Assembly (NCBI GenBank): GCA_016716125.1
Contig: JADJWZ010000036.1
Span: 124,001-188,000 of the forward strand
Direction: 5' to 3'
Length of the DNA: 64,000 nucleotides
Origin: Ignavibacteria bacterium
Lineage (GTDB): Bacteria > Bacteroidota > Ignavibacteria > Tepidaquicellales > Tepidaquicellaceae
The first letter of the stretch is position 1. Every line of letters starts with the position of its first letter. The position numbers were made by a program, and so were the translations under genes. This document shows, one piece after another, positions 37,753 through 49,800 of this stretch. The notes below the pieces were generated by a model. It had not been told where the DNA came from. It searched no databases and saw nothing but the letters and a program-made list of their open reading frames with translations.

Positions 37753-40581
37753 CGGTGTAATTTTTCCAATAAAATTAAACGAATTATTATCCGCAAACAC
37801 AGCATCGGAAAGGTCTGTAATTCCATCACCGTTTAGATCAGTAGGCAGATATCCCGATGCAAAAATTAACAGATCATTATCGATCAAACTTCCGTCAGTT
37901 ATATCTATCGTTCCATCCTGATTCACATCTCCTGAATAAAATGTCCACATACCGCTTTTCAATATCATGTTACTTCCGAATGCCTGTGTCGCTGCTGTTG
38001 TAAAATCATAATTCAGAGAATCACCCGTAAATGTCTGAGCCGCAGCGCTCCATGTCTCAATGCTGTTTCGGTGTGTCACATTTATATAATAAGGTATGCC
38101 GTTTGATACTGCATTGAAGTTGAATGTTTTGAAATTTCCCTGACCGCCGACTCCTTTTACTGATTCTATCAGTGCATAAGGTGAAGATGAGTTTCGCATC
38201 TGAACAGTCAGAGTATCTTCAGCAGCATAAGCTTCGAACTTAGTCTTCAGCTTCAGCATTTTTGGAAAGAATGATATCGATCCTTCATCAGCTCCCATGT
38301 AAGTCGCAGTCTGATTTCTTGATGCTCCGTCAATATCATTTGGAACCAGTGACAACGGAAGTGACTTCAGAAGTGTATCGCCGTTTGACGATCCCGTCAG
38401 ATGAAGATCGGTCGGTGATATGAAAGATACATTCTGTGATACGGAATTAGTATCTCTTCCCGAAGCGGCTTTCAGTGAAGTGATATTCGGGTGATAAGTA
38501 GAAACCCAAAGAGCAAGCGTATCACCGTTTGTATAATAATCATTATAATTAAATGAAGAGAATGTAGCTGCGGCTGACATTGAAAATGCCTGTCCGCGTC
38601 TTCTGTTTATGAATATGTTGTTACGCATTTTATTTCCTGTACCCGATGCGAAAAATGTATTTACATTCGATGTAAAAGGAATGTAGGATGTATCGTATGG
38701 ATTCTGTATGTTGAATGAATTATGATAGAAATCGTGATTTGAATTGCTCAGCACCATATACAATCCCAGATAATGACTGTTCACAAAATTATTTGATATC
38801 AGATTCCTTAATGGATTTACTGAAGTACATCCCTGAAGCTGCAATGCAATGTATGTTGAGTGAATTTTATTTTTGTTTACATTAAAATTACGAGAAGTAA
38901 GGAAATTCATCCCGCCGTATGTACTGTCAAAAGTATTTGATGTTATCTCAAAATTCTCATTGAAGTTCAGAGCAATCGCCGCCTGACCGGAATTTTTAAA
39001 CACGCAGTTATTCACTTTCAGACCTGAGAAATAATTACCCGAACTTGAAGAATGAAGTCTGAGCGCATGTGTGCCTTTGTTAAAAGTGCAGTTATTGAAT
39101 TCTACATTGGTAAGCTTTGTACTGCTTAATCCGTCACTCATCACCAGACTCTTATTGACATTGGTTGTAAAATTGAACGGTCCGTTAAAAGTCACATTAT
39201 TAAATTTTACATTCGAAACATCTCCTTCGATGAGAATCACCCTTCCTTTATTAGTATCGAGATTTGAAATAGTCAGATTTTCAATGACGACATTTTTTGC
39301 ACCGCTGATCTTCATTGTGAAGTTTGAAGTGTCGCTCATATCCTTGGCAAGCTCGGCAGCGTTACCGCCGTCTATTTTCAGCTTCGCCGTCAGAGGATAA
39401 ACTTTTTTGATCTCAAGTTCTTCATTATATGTACCGGGTTTTATCATGAATGTCACGCTGTCTTTGATGCCGAGATAGTCAGCAACGGTAAGAGCATTGC
39501 TTACTGTGGTAATATTTTCGCCGGATCCTACGGGTACAATTCCGCTGAGTGGTTTGACTGATATATTTGTTTTAATATTAATCAAAGTACTGTCTCCTAC
39601 AAGAGTGAAAGAAACAGAGTCGGACTGAATGAATGAATTTAAATTTTTATTTGTCAGAGTATCAAATATTGGGTGAGGCTGCCAGTTGCTCCCGCCGTTT
39701 GTAGTATAAATTACACGGCCGTTGTCAGCACATGCATATCCGTAATTAAACGAACTGAATTGTATTTTATTAATGTGATCTGATATACCTGAACTCTGAG
39801 AATTCCAACCGTCACCTGCACTTGTAGTCCTGTATATTTTACCGTTATTTCCTGCAGCCCAGCCGGTTGTGGAATCAACATATTGTAAAGTTCTGATTAC
39901 AACTGGAAGTCCGGATAAATTTCCATCTTCAAAAGTAAATGATGAATACCAGGACTCACCGTTATTTGTTGACTCCAATATTTCACCATTGTACCCGCTT
40001 GCAATTAGCATCTCTGGAACTCTATATGTAATTTTCGTTATCTCATATAAATCTTCTACTGTTCCGCTTGAAACAGAATACCAGTTATCACCAAAGTTTG
40101 TAGATTTTAAAATTGTACCTGAGTCACCAACTACAATGAAACTTCCGGATGTAACTCCTAAAGTTACATTATTTAAATTCTTATTCGTTCCTGAAGTTTT
40201 AAGAGTTAGACTCAAAGGAAATAAATTACCTTTAAGAATTGTACCGTTCATTCCTACTATAACAGCTCCAAATTCGTTCCCGTCCATTGCTGTTAAGTTT
40301 TCCAAAGTATTAGTATTTATTGTCTGTATTATGCACAAATCTTCCACCTGATATACCCCTCCGTTTTCACCAAAAACATATGTGTATAAACTATCATCAA
40401 CTGGATTTTTAAAATTATGAATTCCATTGTTTTCAGTATAATACTCGCATTCTTCAATATCATTAATTTCAGGACCACACGAATAAAACTGAGCTCCAAA
40501 TATTGCCAGAATTAATAAGTAAATTATTTTCACAATTATTTTATGTTTAAAATTATTGATTGATGCGCAAAGGATTTTCAT
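37735..40581 (-). CDS. YCF48-like propeller and beta-helix protein with dockerin-like C-terminus
   Basis: 948 aa. An N-terminal hydrophobic segment (about 19-33) ends FYSCGPE, which could be a weak lipobox. Residues about 60-340 are YCF48/BNR-like propeller repeats (VGDSGTILKSTNFGDNWYS, NNGKIYRTTSAGDGWNS). Residues about 365-690 are a right-handed parallel beta-helix (VIENLTISNLD, VKFNNVTFNGPF, FEITSNTFDS, pectate-lyase-like PbH1 repeats), followed by the common tail (HRNSIETWS, DVNQDGTIDITD, DLNGDGITDLSD). The protein ends KITPLIVNS, five residues longer than its relatives, because a T insertion displaces the stop into the flanking repeat. It lies 30 bp downstream of the 40612 gene on the same strand and is probably co-transcribed with it. 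Confidence 0.82.
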   Translation of the reverse strand: MKILCASINNFKHKIIVKIIYLLILAIFGAQFYSCGPEINDIEECEYYTENNGIHNFKNPVDDSLYTYVFGENGGVYQVEDLCIIQTINTNTLENLTAMDGNEFGAVIVGMNGTILKGNLFPLSLTLKTSGTNKNLNNVTLGVTSGSFIVVGDSGTILKSTNFGDNWYSVSSGTVEDLYEITKITYRVPEMLIASGYNGEILESTNNGESWYSSFTFEDGNLSGLPVVIRTLQYVDSTTGWAAGNNGKIYRTTSAGDGWNSQSSGISDHINKIQFSSFNYGYACADNGRVIYTTNGGSNWQPHPIFDTLTNKNLNSFIQSDSVSFTLVGDSTLINIKTNISVKPLSGIVPVGSGENITTVSNALTVADYLGIKDSVTFMIKPGTYNEELEIKKVYPLTAKLKIDGGNAAELAKDMSDTSNFTMKISGAKNVVIENLTISNLDTNKGRVILIEGDVSNVKFNNVTFNGPFNFTTNVNKSLVMSDGLSSTKLTNVEFNNCTFNKGTHALRLHSSSSGNYFSGLKVNNCVFKNSGQAAIALNFNENFEITSNTFDSTYGGMNFLTSRNFNVNKNKIHSTYIALQLQGCTSVNPLRNLISNNFVNSHYLGLYMVLSNSNHDFYHNSFNIQNPYDTSYIPFTSNVNTFFASGTGNKMRNNIFINRRRGQAFSMSAAATFSSFNYNDYYTNGDTLALWVSTYHPNITSLKAASGRDTNSVSQNVSFISPTDLHLTGSSNGDTLLKSLPLSLVPNDIDGASRNQTATYMGADEGSISFFPKMLKLKTKFEAYAAEDTLTVQMRNSSSPYALIESVKGVGGQGNFKTFNFNAVSNGIPYYINVTHRNSIETWSAAAQTFTGDSLNYDFTTAATQAFGSNMILKSGMWTFYSGDVNQDGTIDITDGSLIDNDLLIFASGYLPTDLNGDGITDLSDAVFADNNSFNFIGKITPLIVNS

Positions 40582-40611
40582 AATTTTGAATTTTTAGTTT
40601 TATGAGAATAA

Positions 40612-42063
40612 TTATTTTGTTAGTATCATTTTTTTAGTATCGGTATATCCGGATGTCTGTAATCTATAGAAATAAACTCCGCTTGACAGTTGATAACTGG
40701 CAGATGAAAATTGATAACTGTATGTTCCTGTGCTTTGATTTTCACTGACCAATGTCGCAACTTCAATTCCTGATACATCATAAATTTTTAAAGTCACAAA
40801 ACTATTTTCGCTTATCGAATAATTTATAGCTGTAACCGGATTAAAAGGATTTGGATAATTCTGAGAGAGTAAAAATTGATCGGGGATCTCTGAACTAATT
40901 TGCTGAATACCTACTGGATTACCGGTAGGATTTCGTTTGTAATATATCTGATGATTAGAGCTGCCGTGCCGTGCATCAGTCCAGGCAACGTGAACGACTG
41001 TTCCTGAAGCTGTAACTCCTGAAGAGTATGCAGATATAATTGAATTAGATATCTGTTTACTTGCTTCCCAGTTTACTCCATTATCAATCGAGCGGACATA
41101 GTATATTTCATTATTTGTAAAACCATACTTCCAGACAATATGAACCGCTGAGGAAATCGAAAAAACAGATGGAGTTTGCGATTGAAGCGGACCATTGGTT
41201 AATCTTGTATCAATACCCCATGTTATTCCATTATCTGCCGAACGCTTGTGATAAATTTCATTACTTCCGTTCCGTAGATCTAACCAAACAATATGCACGT
41301 CTGTAGAAGTCGCAGAAATGGAAGGTGTCTCTGAAATATCAGGACCGTCTGTCAGACGCGCATCAGCTCCCCATGTATTCCCTACATCTGTAGAGCGTTT
41401 ATAGTATATATCGTAGTTACCGTCACCGCGATCGTCTGACCATGCCATATGAACATTAGAACCATTTGATGAAACAGATGGACTCGAGACAAGTCCCGCT
41501 GTATGATTTGTCAGTTGTGCATCAGCGCTCCAGTTTGTTCCTCCGTCTGTTGAACTTTTGTAAAACAGTTCATAAGTACCGCTGCGTGTATCTCTCCATA
41601 TTACATTAACATTAGATCCGGAAGCGGATACATGAGCATTTTGGGATGTATTGTTATTGTTTGTAAGCCGGGTGTCAGCACTCCAGCTTGTTCCGTTATC
41701 GTCAGAACGATTGTAATAAATTTCAGGATTACCGTTTCGGGAATCTTCCCATACAACATGGACTTGCGATCCGGATGCTGATACGGAAGGTAGAATTGAA
41801 AAGAAAGTATTGTTTGTTAACCTCATGTCAGCACTCCACGAAGAGCCTTCATCTGAAGAACGTTTAGAATATATTTCATTGTTTCCATCCCTGTTGTCAG
41901 ACCACACGACATGAACAAAGTTTCCGCTTGAAGAAATGGCACTGTTTGCAGAATAAGTGTTAGTGTTAGTAAGTCTAACTTCAGACTGCCACTGCGACAT
42001 TGATAATGAGTTTTGAATCAAAAGTAAAAGTACAATTAGAAATATTTTTTCCATTCTGTTCAA
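40612..42063 (-). CDS. Exported seven-bladed sialidase-like propeller protein with T9SS type A domain
   Basis: 483 aa. Signal peptide 1-23 (ending SLSMSQ). Seven tandem units of about 52 residues, each with VHVVWSD-, NEIYYKRS- and WSADTRLTN-type motifs, form a BNR/neuraminidase-like seven-bladed propeller. No sialidase catalytic set is evident. A type A sorting domain follows (LLSQNYPNPFNPVTAINYSI, VTLKIYDVSGIEVATL, SSGVYFYRL, KKMILTK). The tail holds an unusual QFSSASYQLSSG stretch coded by a GATAACTG-type repeat. It is divergent from the partner gene at 42275 (211 bp) and upstream of the beta-helix gene. Confidence 0.85.
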   Translation of the reverse strand: MNRMEKIFLIVLLLLIQNSLSMSQWQSEVRLTNTNTYSANSAISSSGNFVHVVWSDNRDGNNEIYSKRSSDEGSSWSADMRLTNNTFFSILPSVSASGSQVHVVWEDSRNGNPEIYYNRSDDNGTSWSADTRLTNNNNTSQNAHVSASGSNVNVIWRDTRSGTYELFYKSSTDGGTNWSADAQLTNHTAGLVSSPSVSSNGSNVHMAWSDDRGDGNYDIYYKRSTDVGNTWGADARLTDGPDISETPSISATSTDVHIVWLDLRNGSNEIYHKRSADNGITWGIDTRLTNGPLQSQTPSVFSISSAVHIVWKYGFTNNEIYYVRSIDNGVNWEASKQISNSIISAYSSGVTASGTVVHVAWTDARHGSSNHQIYYKRNPTGNPVGIQQISSEIPDQFLLSQNYPNPFNPVTAINYSISENSFVTLKIYDVSGIEVATLVSENQSTGTYSYQFSSASYQLSSGVYFYRLQTSGYTDTKKMILTK

Positions 42064-42251
42064 TATATTTAATTATGAAAATTAATTCTTAAAAATTAAA
42101 GGGATCTTCTTTTAAACTGATACAAAATCTATAATTCAAAACAAATAGTCAAAGAAAAATAATTCATTTTGTGGCAAAGTAAATTGATGTGTAAAGCTAT
42201 GCCTGAATATAATTATCTTTAAATTATCACATTTTTAATCGAAATTGCCAT

Positions 42252-42259
42252 TAACTTTG
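42252..42259 (+). promoter_or_regulatory. Candidate -7 element TAACTTTG
   Basis: An exact match to the Bacteroidota -7 consensus TAnnTTTG lies 15 nt before the chosen companion ATG at 42275. A clear -33 TTG at the usual distance is not seen, only T-rich DNA. Confidence 0.4.
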
Positions 42260-42274
42260 TGGCACAAACAATAT

Positions 42275-43696
42275 ATGAAAAATTCTCAATTAGCAGAGAT
42301 CCTCCGCTCTTTAGATAGAGATGAATTCCGCGGGTTCGGCAAATTCGTTCGGTCACCTTATTTCAACAACCGCAGTGAGGTTGTAAGATTCTTTGATGCG
42401 GTTAAGAAATTTTATCCTGATTTTGTTTCAGAGGATTTTAATGAGGAAAAGATCTTCATCAAAGTTTATCCGGATAAGAAATTCAGCGGTGTTATGTTCA
42501 GAAAACTAGTGTCTTTACTTACAAATCTGCTGATGGACTTTTATGCAGTATTGAGTCAGCAGGAAAACACTCTAGATTATAATGTTAAACTACTATATAA
42601 ACTATATGAAAAAGGATTAGCTGATGCATTCAAAAAGAAAGCAAAACATATGGAAACACTTTTAGAGAACAGCAAGCATACACCAGAATATTATGAATCG
42701 AAATTTAAATATACCAGTAAGAAGAATGCATATTTGAATGATTTAAAAAATGAATCAGTACATACTTTATATCAAAAAGAAATGGATGACTATATCGAAT
42801 ATTTTTTAGCTGTAGCATTAATCTTGTATCACAGATTAGGTACATATTCCAATGTTTATAACATTAAGTATGATCTCAAATTTTATAAAGAGATTTTTAC
42901 ATTTCTTGAAAGTTATGACTATAAAGATTTAACACTTGTAAATATGTATTATAATATGACAAAGATAGATGAGACCAAAGAAGAAAAATATTTCATAGAA
43001 CTGCTAAATTTCTGGGAGAGATCTAAAGATAATCTGAATGATATATTTTTGTATAACGTTTTTATCTCATTGTATAATTTTTGCATAAACAAAAGAAACA
43101 ATGGAGATTCTCAATTTATTAAAAAGCAATTCGAGATTACTAAAAAATATTTAACTAAAGATACTCTCACAAATGAATCTATATATATTTCACCTATACT
43201 TTTTAGTGGTATTGTAAGAACTGCAGCTTGTTTAAAAGAATTTAACTGGATCGAAGATTTCATTAAAAAATACAGGAGTAAGCTTAATCCGGAAATGGAA
43301 AATGAAACTATGCACTATTGCAATGGCATGATAGAGTTTGAAAAAAGAAATTTTGAAAAATCTTTAGTACATCTTTCCAAAATAAATCCAAAGAATATCA
43401 GCTGGAAACTCAATGTTAAGAATTTACTGATCATGAATAATTACGAACTGGGACATTATGAAGAACTCATTTTGCAGATGGATGCATACAAACACTTTCT
43501 TCACAGAGATACTGAGGCTGGTGAAAGTCTGAAAAAGCGTGATTCCAATATCATTATGTTTGTATCAGAATTGGTTAAGATCAAACTGAACGGTAAAAAT
43601 GAATCAGCTTTTCTTCTAAAAAATGAAATAGAAAAGACACCTTATTTTAGTCTTAAGGAATGGGTTATTGCAAAGGCGGATGAGTTGTGTAAGTGA
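42275..43696 (+). CDS. Helical TPR-like partner protein (family of unknown function)
   Basis: 473 aa from the ATG at 42275. The longer frame from 42245 would add MPLTLWHKQY, which no relative has and which overlaps the putative promoter. The N-terminal box is LAEILRSLDRDEFRGFGKFV, then SPYFNNRSEVVRFF and YPDKKFSG. The C-terminal solenoid has LKEFNWIEDFIKKY, LNPEMENETMHYCNGMIEFEKRNFEKSL and LNVKNLLIMNNYELGHYEEL. There is no signal peptide. It is divergent from the T9SS propeller gene, showing the partner is not tied only to dockerin-tailed proteins, and convergent with the giant at 43872. Confidence 0.87.
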   Translation: MKNSQLAEILRSLDRDEFRGFGKFVRSPYFNNRSEVVRFFDAVKKFYPDFVSEDFNEEKIFIKVYPDKKFSGVMFRKLVSLLTNLLMDFYAVLSQQENTLDYNVKLLYKLYEKGLADAFKKKAKHMETLLENSKHTPEYYESKFKYTSKKNAYLNDLKNESVHTLYQKEMDDYIEYFLAVALILYHRLGTYSNVYNIKYDLKFYKEIFTFLESYDYKDLTLVNMYYNMTKIDETKEEKYFIELLNFWERSKDNLNDIFLYNVFISLYNFCINKRNNGDSQFIKKQFEITKKYLTKDTLTNESIYISPILFSGIVRTAACLKEFNWIEDFIKKYRSKLNPEMENETMHYCNGMIEFEKRNFEKSLVHLSKINPKNISWKLNVKNLLIMNNYELGHYEELILQMDAYKHFLHRDTEAGESLKKRDSNIIMFVSELVKIKLNGKNESAFLLKNEIEKTPYFSLKEWVIAKADELCK

Positions 43697-43707
43697 ATTT
43701 TTCAATT

Positions 43708-43871
43708 GGAATAGTTAGTAGTTAATAGTTAATAGTTAATAGTTAATAAAAAAATTACGAGCTACAAGTAATAAAAAATATTCAACTCGTAACTCGTAAC
43801 TTGTAACTCGTATTTTGTATTTTGAAACTATTTGACATTCGTAATTCATAATTCGTAATTCGTAATTGCTC
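43708..43871. repeat. Short tandem repeats 3' of the dockerin gene
   Basis: AGTTAGTAGTTAATAGTTAA heptamers are followed by TACGAGCTACAAGTAATAAA, CTCGTAACTCGTAACTTGTA and CGTAATTCGTAATT words up to the stop codon at 43872. Confidence 0.85.
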
Positions 43872-46800
43872 TTAAGGAGTTATTTTCCCAACAAAGTTAA
43901 ACCCGTTATTATCAGCAAAAACCGCATCAGCAAGATCTATAACTCCGTCTCCATTCACATCCGTTGGTAAGTATCCCGAGGCAAAATTAAATGCGTCGTT
44001 ATCAATCAGACTTCCGTCTGCAAGATCTATAATACCGTCCTGATTCACATCGCCGCTGTAATTTCCGAAGCGTAATGGTGCTGCGTTTATCTGTGGCATG
44101 TTATCACCGTAAGCCTGCGTCGCTGCTATTGAAAAATTATATGTCAGCATTGATGCAGTAAATATTTGTGCTGCCTTGCTCCATGTCTCAACCGAGTTTC
44201 TATGCCTGAGATCTAAATAATAATTCACTTCGTTTACTGCTTTTGAAAATAAGAATGTTCCCTGCCCTGAAGAATTTACATTTGCCTTTGAAGAATCAAC
44301 TATAGCATAAGGTGAAGTACTGTTTCTGATTTTCACCTGTACCGTATCTGAGATCATTGCATCAGTTCCGGAATCATAAAATCCCTGAATGAACATTGTC
44401 AGATTAAGCTGCTTTGTTGCCGGTAAAGAATTTCCTTTGACTGCAAAATCATAATTCTTTTCATCACAGTCTGTACCGGCAATATTGACGACAGCATCTT
44501 TGGTTCCTGCAGAGTCAGGAGTAAAGGTTAATGTGAATTTAGCAGAATCGCCGGGCATGATCTTTCCGGCAGGTGTCAATGCTCCGGGTGAGAATAATGA
44601 TGCGTTTGCACCTGTGATTGTAATACCGGTAATGTTAAGACTGTCAGTGCCGGTATTTTGAATCGTAAAAGTCCGGATTTTATTTCCGCCTACAACCACT
44701 GTATCAAAATAAGTATGATTTGCCGAAGTCGTTGTTACTGTACCATCGGGAATGCTTAAATTGTTTCCTTTAACATTGATCTCTGTCAGCGGAGAACCCG
44801 AAGCGAGATTTCTTAAAATTGATATACCATTTGATTCTGCCATGGTAATATCCGGCTTACCGTCGAGATCCAAATCTCCGGCTCTTGCTGTCTGAGGAGA
44901 TGAGTTTGTAGAAAAATCCACCTTACCTGCAAAACTTCCTGAATTTATTACTCCAATCGAAGATGTATTGCGGAAGACCGACACCGTTGAGCTGTTTGCA
45001 TTGCTAACAGTCAGATCGGTTTTGCCGTCACCGTCTAAATCTCCTAAACTAACTGATCGGGGCTGAGAACCTGTTACGAAGTCCACTTTACTGGATAAGT
45101 TTATACTTCCTGCCATAGATAAATTTCTGAAGACAGAAAGTGTTGAGCTGGTAGTATTTGCAACAACAATTTCAGCTTTACCGTCACCGTCTATATCTCC
45201 TAAACTAACTGATCTGGGAGATGAACCTGTTGTGAGGCTTAGAGCAGAGCTGAAATTCAAATTGCCGGAAGTTGAGAGATTTTGTAAAACTATAATTGTC
45301 GCTGAGCTATTGTTTGCAGTTACAATATCGGGTTTCCCGTCACCATCAATGTCTCCTATACCTACTGAGATCGGTAATGATGCAGAACTGAAATCAACCT
45401 TTGGAGCAAAATTAATATTTCCAACTGTTGAAGTATTCAGAAATAATGAAACATTGTTATTGGAAAGGTTTGTCACTGCCAGATCAGGTTTACCGTCTCC
45501 GTCCAGATCACCTGTTGCCACTGATGTAGGATAAGATCCTGTGCTGAAATTAGATTTTAAAGCAAAGTTAATATTTCCCGGAGTGGATGTATTGCGCAAT
45601 ACTGAGATTGTATTGTCATTGGAATTGACACTTATTATATCAGGTTTTCCGTCACCGTCTAGATCTCCGGAATTAATGTCAAATTGACCTGAGCCTACAG
45701 CAAAACTGATTTTCGATCCAAGGTTAAGTAAACCAATGGAAGATATATTCCGCATTATTGAAACTGAATCGGCTGCAATAAAAGAAGCGACATCAGGTTT
45801 CCCGTCTCCGTCAAAATCAATTATACTTAAACCCTGAGCCGGTTGATTTGCAAAGTCAAGCTTTGAGGCAAACTCGGGCATTGGGCAGGATCCGAAAGTA
45901 ACCCTGAAAGGTTTTGATGAATAACAGGTAAGATTTGATACAAGATTTGTAACGGATATGTTTTTATGATCAGCTCCTGCCGGAACTATTACTGTAAGGC
46001 TTGTGCCGGTTGCTGCGGTAACAGGTACTTTCACTGCGCCAAAATAAACTGCGTTGTTTGAGGGTACGGGATTAAAGCCTACTCCCCCAATTGTAACAGT
46101 AGTTCCTACAGGTCCGCTTTCGGGAGTGAATGATTGAAATATATAAGCGCTGATTATATAAGAGTTAATGGTTCCTCCAACCGGGAATGCAATAGATGTC
46201 AAATTTACCGATGAGGGTTTTGCGGAAAACGTTCCGTTTGTTATTCCTACATTTACAGCACCGAACGACCTAATGTCCTGAGCTGTGACAAAGTATTGTA
46301 TAGTATCCTGACCGGTTAAAGCTCCGTTCAGCAAGGAATAATTGATTGTAAAATCAAATGGTGAGACAGAACCGGAGGCTTCAGAATACTTCCAGCCACC
46401 TGTAGAGTTTGTATTGTCAACAAAAGAATTTACGTCCTGTTTTCTTTTAAAATATATTCTCGGACGCGAGCCGGATGTACCCTGAACTCCGCTCGCATCT
46501 GTAATTACAACATTGGTCAATAAAACATTTGACATGTTGCTTGTATTTAGCAGATTGGAATATGAAATCAAGGGTGCGGTATTATCAACAGTAATTGCCT
46601 TAAAACCTTCCTGAGGATTGGAAATATAATTTGAAAAATATTTCCATGGTCCGAACTTCTGATATGGATTATTCACAAGATTGTATTGAACTCGTGCTCT
46701 CCATTTATAAACCTTATTTGTAAGCAGACCTGAAACATCAACGTTAAGCGGAGTGCCTCCGATTAAAAGGTCAGTGTTAGCTCCTGACCCGGATGATGAA

Positions 46801-49800
46801 ACACTGTTTGTAATTATTGATCCGCTGAAGGGGACACCATTAGCTTTATATTCGTAAACAATTTTCCCGTCCGCTCTTCCGAAAGGATTTTTTGTGAAAG
46901 TATTTAATCTTACCTGTCCATTTGTTCCCGATAGTCCGCCGGATGTTATTACAAAACTGGTACCTGGTTTAAACTGTCTGACTGTTGCTCTCTTACCAGT
47001 AATTCCATTACCATAAAAAACTGCAGCACGTCCCCCGGTTGTTGATGCGTTAAAACCACTTGCACCTGCAATTACTTCTGAATATCCGTCTCCGTTGACA
47101 TCGCCCGCAGTCGAGACTGACACCCCGAGGAAAGCATTACTCACATCAAGTTCCATTATCCGGCTTTCTGTTGATGATAATCCGCTCGGAGATCCATTAT
47201 ATACATAAGTCCTTCCTTCGCTGCCTTGTCCGTTTGAAATGCCAGGTGCACCAACAATAACATCTGAATATCCGTCTCCGTTTACATCACCGGCTGTGCA
47301 TACTGAATATCCATATTGTGATGCTGCCTGATTGCTTTCTCCTGTCCAGTTAGGCGTTAAAGATAATCCGGTTAAAGATCCGTGGAACAGAAATGCACTG
47401 CCTTCGGCAGACTGTCCGTTAGAATATGTATGAGCACTTACGATCACATCGGAATACCCGTCACCGTTGACATCTCCTGCTGTTGAAACGCTGATACCTG
47501 ATTGTCCGTTTGCCTGATTACTTTCAAAAGTCCAGTTGTGTGTTAAAGATAATCCTAATGCCGATCCGAAATAAACAAAAGTTTTTCCTTCGTCTAATTG
47601 TCCGTTGTCAAATCCCATAGCCCCTATTATCACATCGCTATATCCATCACCGTTAACATCTCCGGCAGTTGAAACAGATACTCCAAATTTTGCATCTATC
47701 TGATCACCTTCTGCAGTCCAGTTGAATGATGAGGCTGGTCCGGTTGATGAACCAAAATAAACAAACACTTTACCTTCATTTGACTCTCCGTTATCAAAAT
47801 TCTGAGCTCCTATTATCACATCGCTGTACCCGTCCCCGTTGACGTCTCCGGCAGTTGAAACAGAATATCCAAAAATAGCATCCGCCTGATTGATCTCAAG
47901 AGTATGATTGGCTGATAAAGATAAACCCGAAGAGGATCCGTAATAAATAAAAGCCCCACCTTCATTTGATTCGCCGTTGCTATAATTATGTGCACCTACA
48001 ATTACATCAGAATAACCATCCCCGTTGACATCTCCGGCAGTTGAAACAGATACTCCAAAACCCGCATTGGTCCGATTGATTTCAGCTGTCCAGTTTGCAG
48101 TTAATGAAAGTCCGTTCGCAGAACCATGATATACAAATGCCCTCCCTTCGTTAGTCTCTCCGTTGTCAAATAAATAAGCTCCTACTATCACATCGTTGTA
48201 CCCGTCCCCGTTGACGTCTCCGGCAGATGAAACAGATCGTCCAAAAGCGCCGCTTGCCTGATTGCCATCAGCTGTCCAGTTTGCAGCAGTGGAAGACAGT
48301 CCGTTTGGAGAGCCGTTATAAACAAATGCCGCTCCTTCATATTGATCTCCCGGATTAGGCACACTATAATTAAAAGAACCGATAATTACATCACTGATTC
48401 CGTCTCCGTTAATATCCCCGGCTGTTGCAACTTGAGAACCGAAGTAACTATAAATAACACTATCGGTCTGTTTCCAATCCGGTGTCAGTGGCAGTCCGGT
48501 TGAGCTTCCGTAAAAAGCAGCTGCATAATCCAGATTATATAAACCAAATGGAACCCTGCCTGCATAAAAAATTACATCAGCATAGCCATCCCCGTTTACA
48601 TCTCCGGCTGTTGATACACAAGCACCCACCTGATCATTGGCAACATTGCTTTCATATGACCAGTTTGCATTTGACGGAATGCCCCCACCTGCTATAAGAC
48701 CTGTTGAGCTTCCATACCATAAAAAAACCTTTCCTTCGTTTGTCTGTCCGTTATCAAAATTCAAAGCGCCAACTAAAATATCGGAGTACCCGTCTCCATT
48801 TACATCTCCTGCTGTCGACACACTATGTCCGAAAAAAGCACCCGTCTGATTGCTTTCTGCTGTCCAGTTAGCAGTAGCCGTAGATATGCCCACTGATGAC
48901 CCGTGATAAACCCAGACTCTGCCTTCATTTGTTTGTCCATTTGATAAAGCGTCTCCTCCTATAATAACATCGGAATACCCGTCACCATTAATGTCTCCGG
49001 CAATGGAAACTGAAAATCCACACAATCCCGTAGAACTGTTGCTTTCAACAGTAAAGTTTGCAGTTGCGGGTAAACCGGAAGCTGTTCCATAAAAAAAGTA
49101 AGTTCTTCCCTCTGATGTATGTCCGTTTGAATAATAAGGTGCACCAACAATAATGTCAGAATATCCGTCACCGTTTACATCACCAGCAGTAGAAACGCTC
49201 CACCCAAAATATGAACGGACTTGATCACTTTCAGCAGACCAGTCTGCATTCGCGGGTGTACCGTTTGCACCAAGTCCGGTTGAGCTTCCAAACCACACAA
49301 ATGCTTTTCCCTCAAATTTTTGTCCGTTGGTATACTGTTTCGCTCCGATTATAATATCAGAGTATCCGTCGCCATTGACATCTCCCGCAGTTGAAACACT
49401 GTTTCCAAAATAAGCTGAATCCTGATCGCTTTCTGCTATCCAGTTTGCCGTCAGGGATAATCCTGTGGCAGAGCCGTGATAAACAAAAGCTCTTCCTTCT
49501 CTGCGATTACCGCCGTCATAGCCCTCTGCTCCGACTATCACATCACTGAACCCGTCACCGTTAACATCTCCGGCTGTCGCAACACTGCAACCCATGTAAG
49601 CACCTGACTGATTGCTCTCTGCTTTCCAGCTTTGAGTAGTAGACAGCGGGTCAATAGTTATCGGATAAACTGCATCTTCGTCATTGACGACGATGGAAAA
49701 GGATTTGAGATCTTCTTGGATCTGCGATTTGGAATTTCGGATCTGGGATTTTTGATTTTCTATTTGTAATTTGTCATTTGTAGTTTGTAATTTTTCACTT

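Noticed and set aside
40470..40520. Lipoprotein signal in the YCF48/beta-helix protein
   Set aside because: The FYSC sequence is a poor lipobox (Phe at -3, Tyr at -2); noted as possible but not annotated.
42245..42274. Upstream start for the 42275 partner gene
   Set aside because: The extra ten residues are absent from all relatives and overlap the TAACTTTG promoter-like box.
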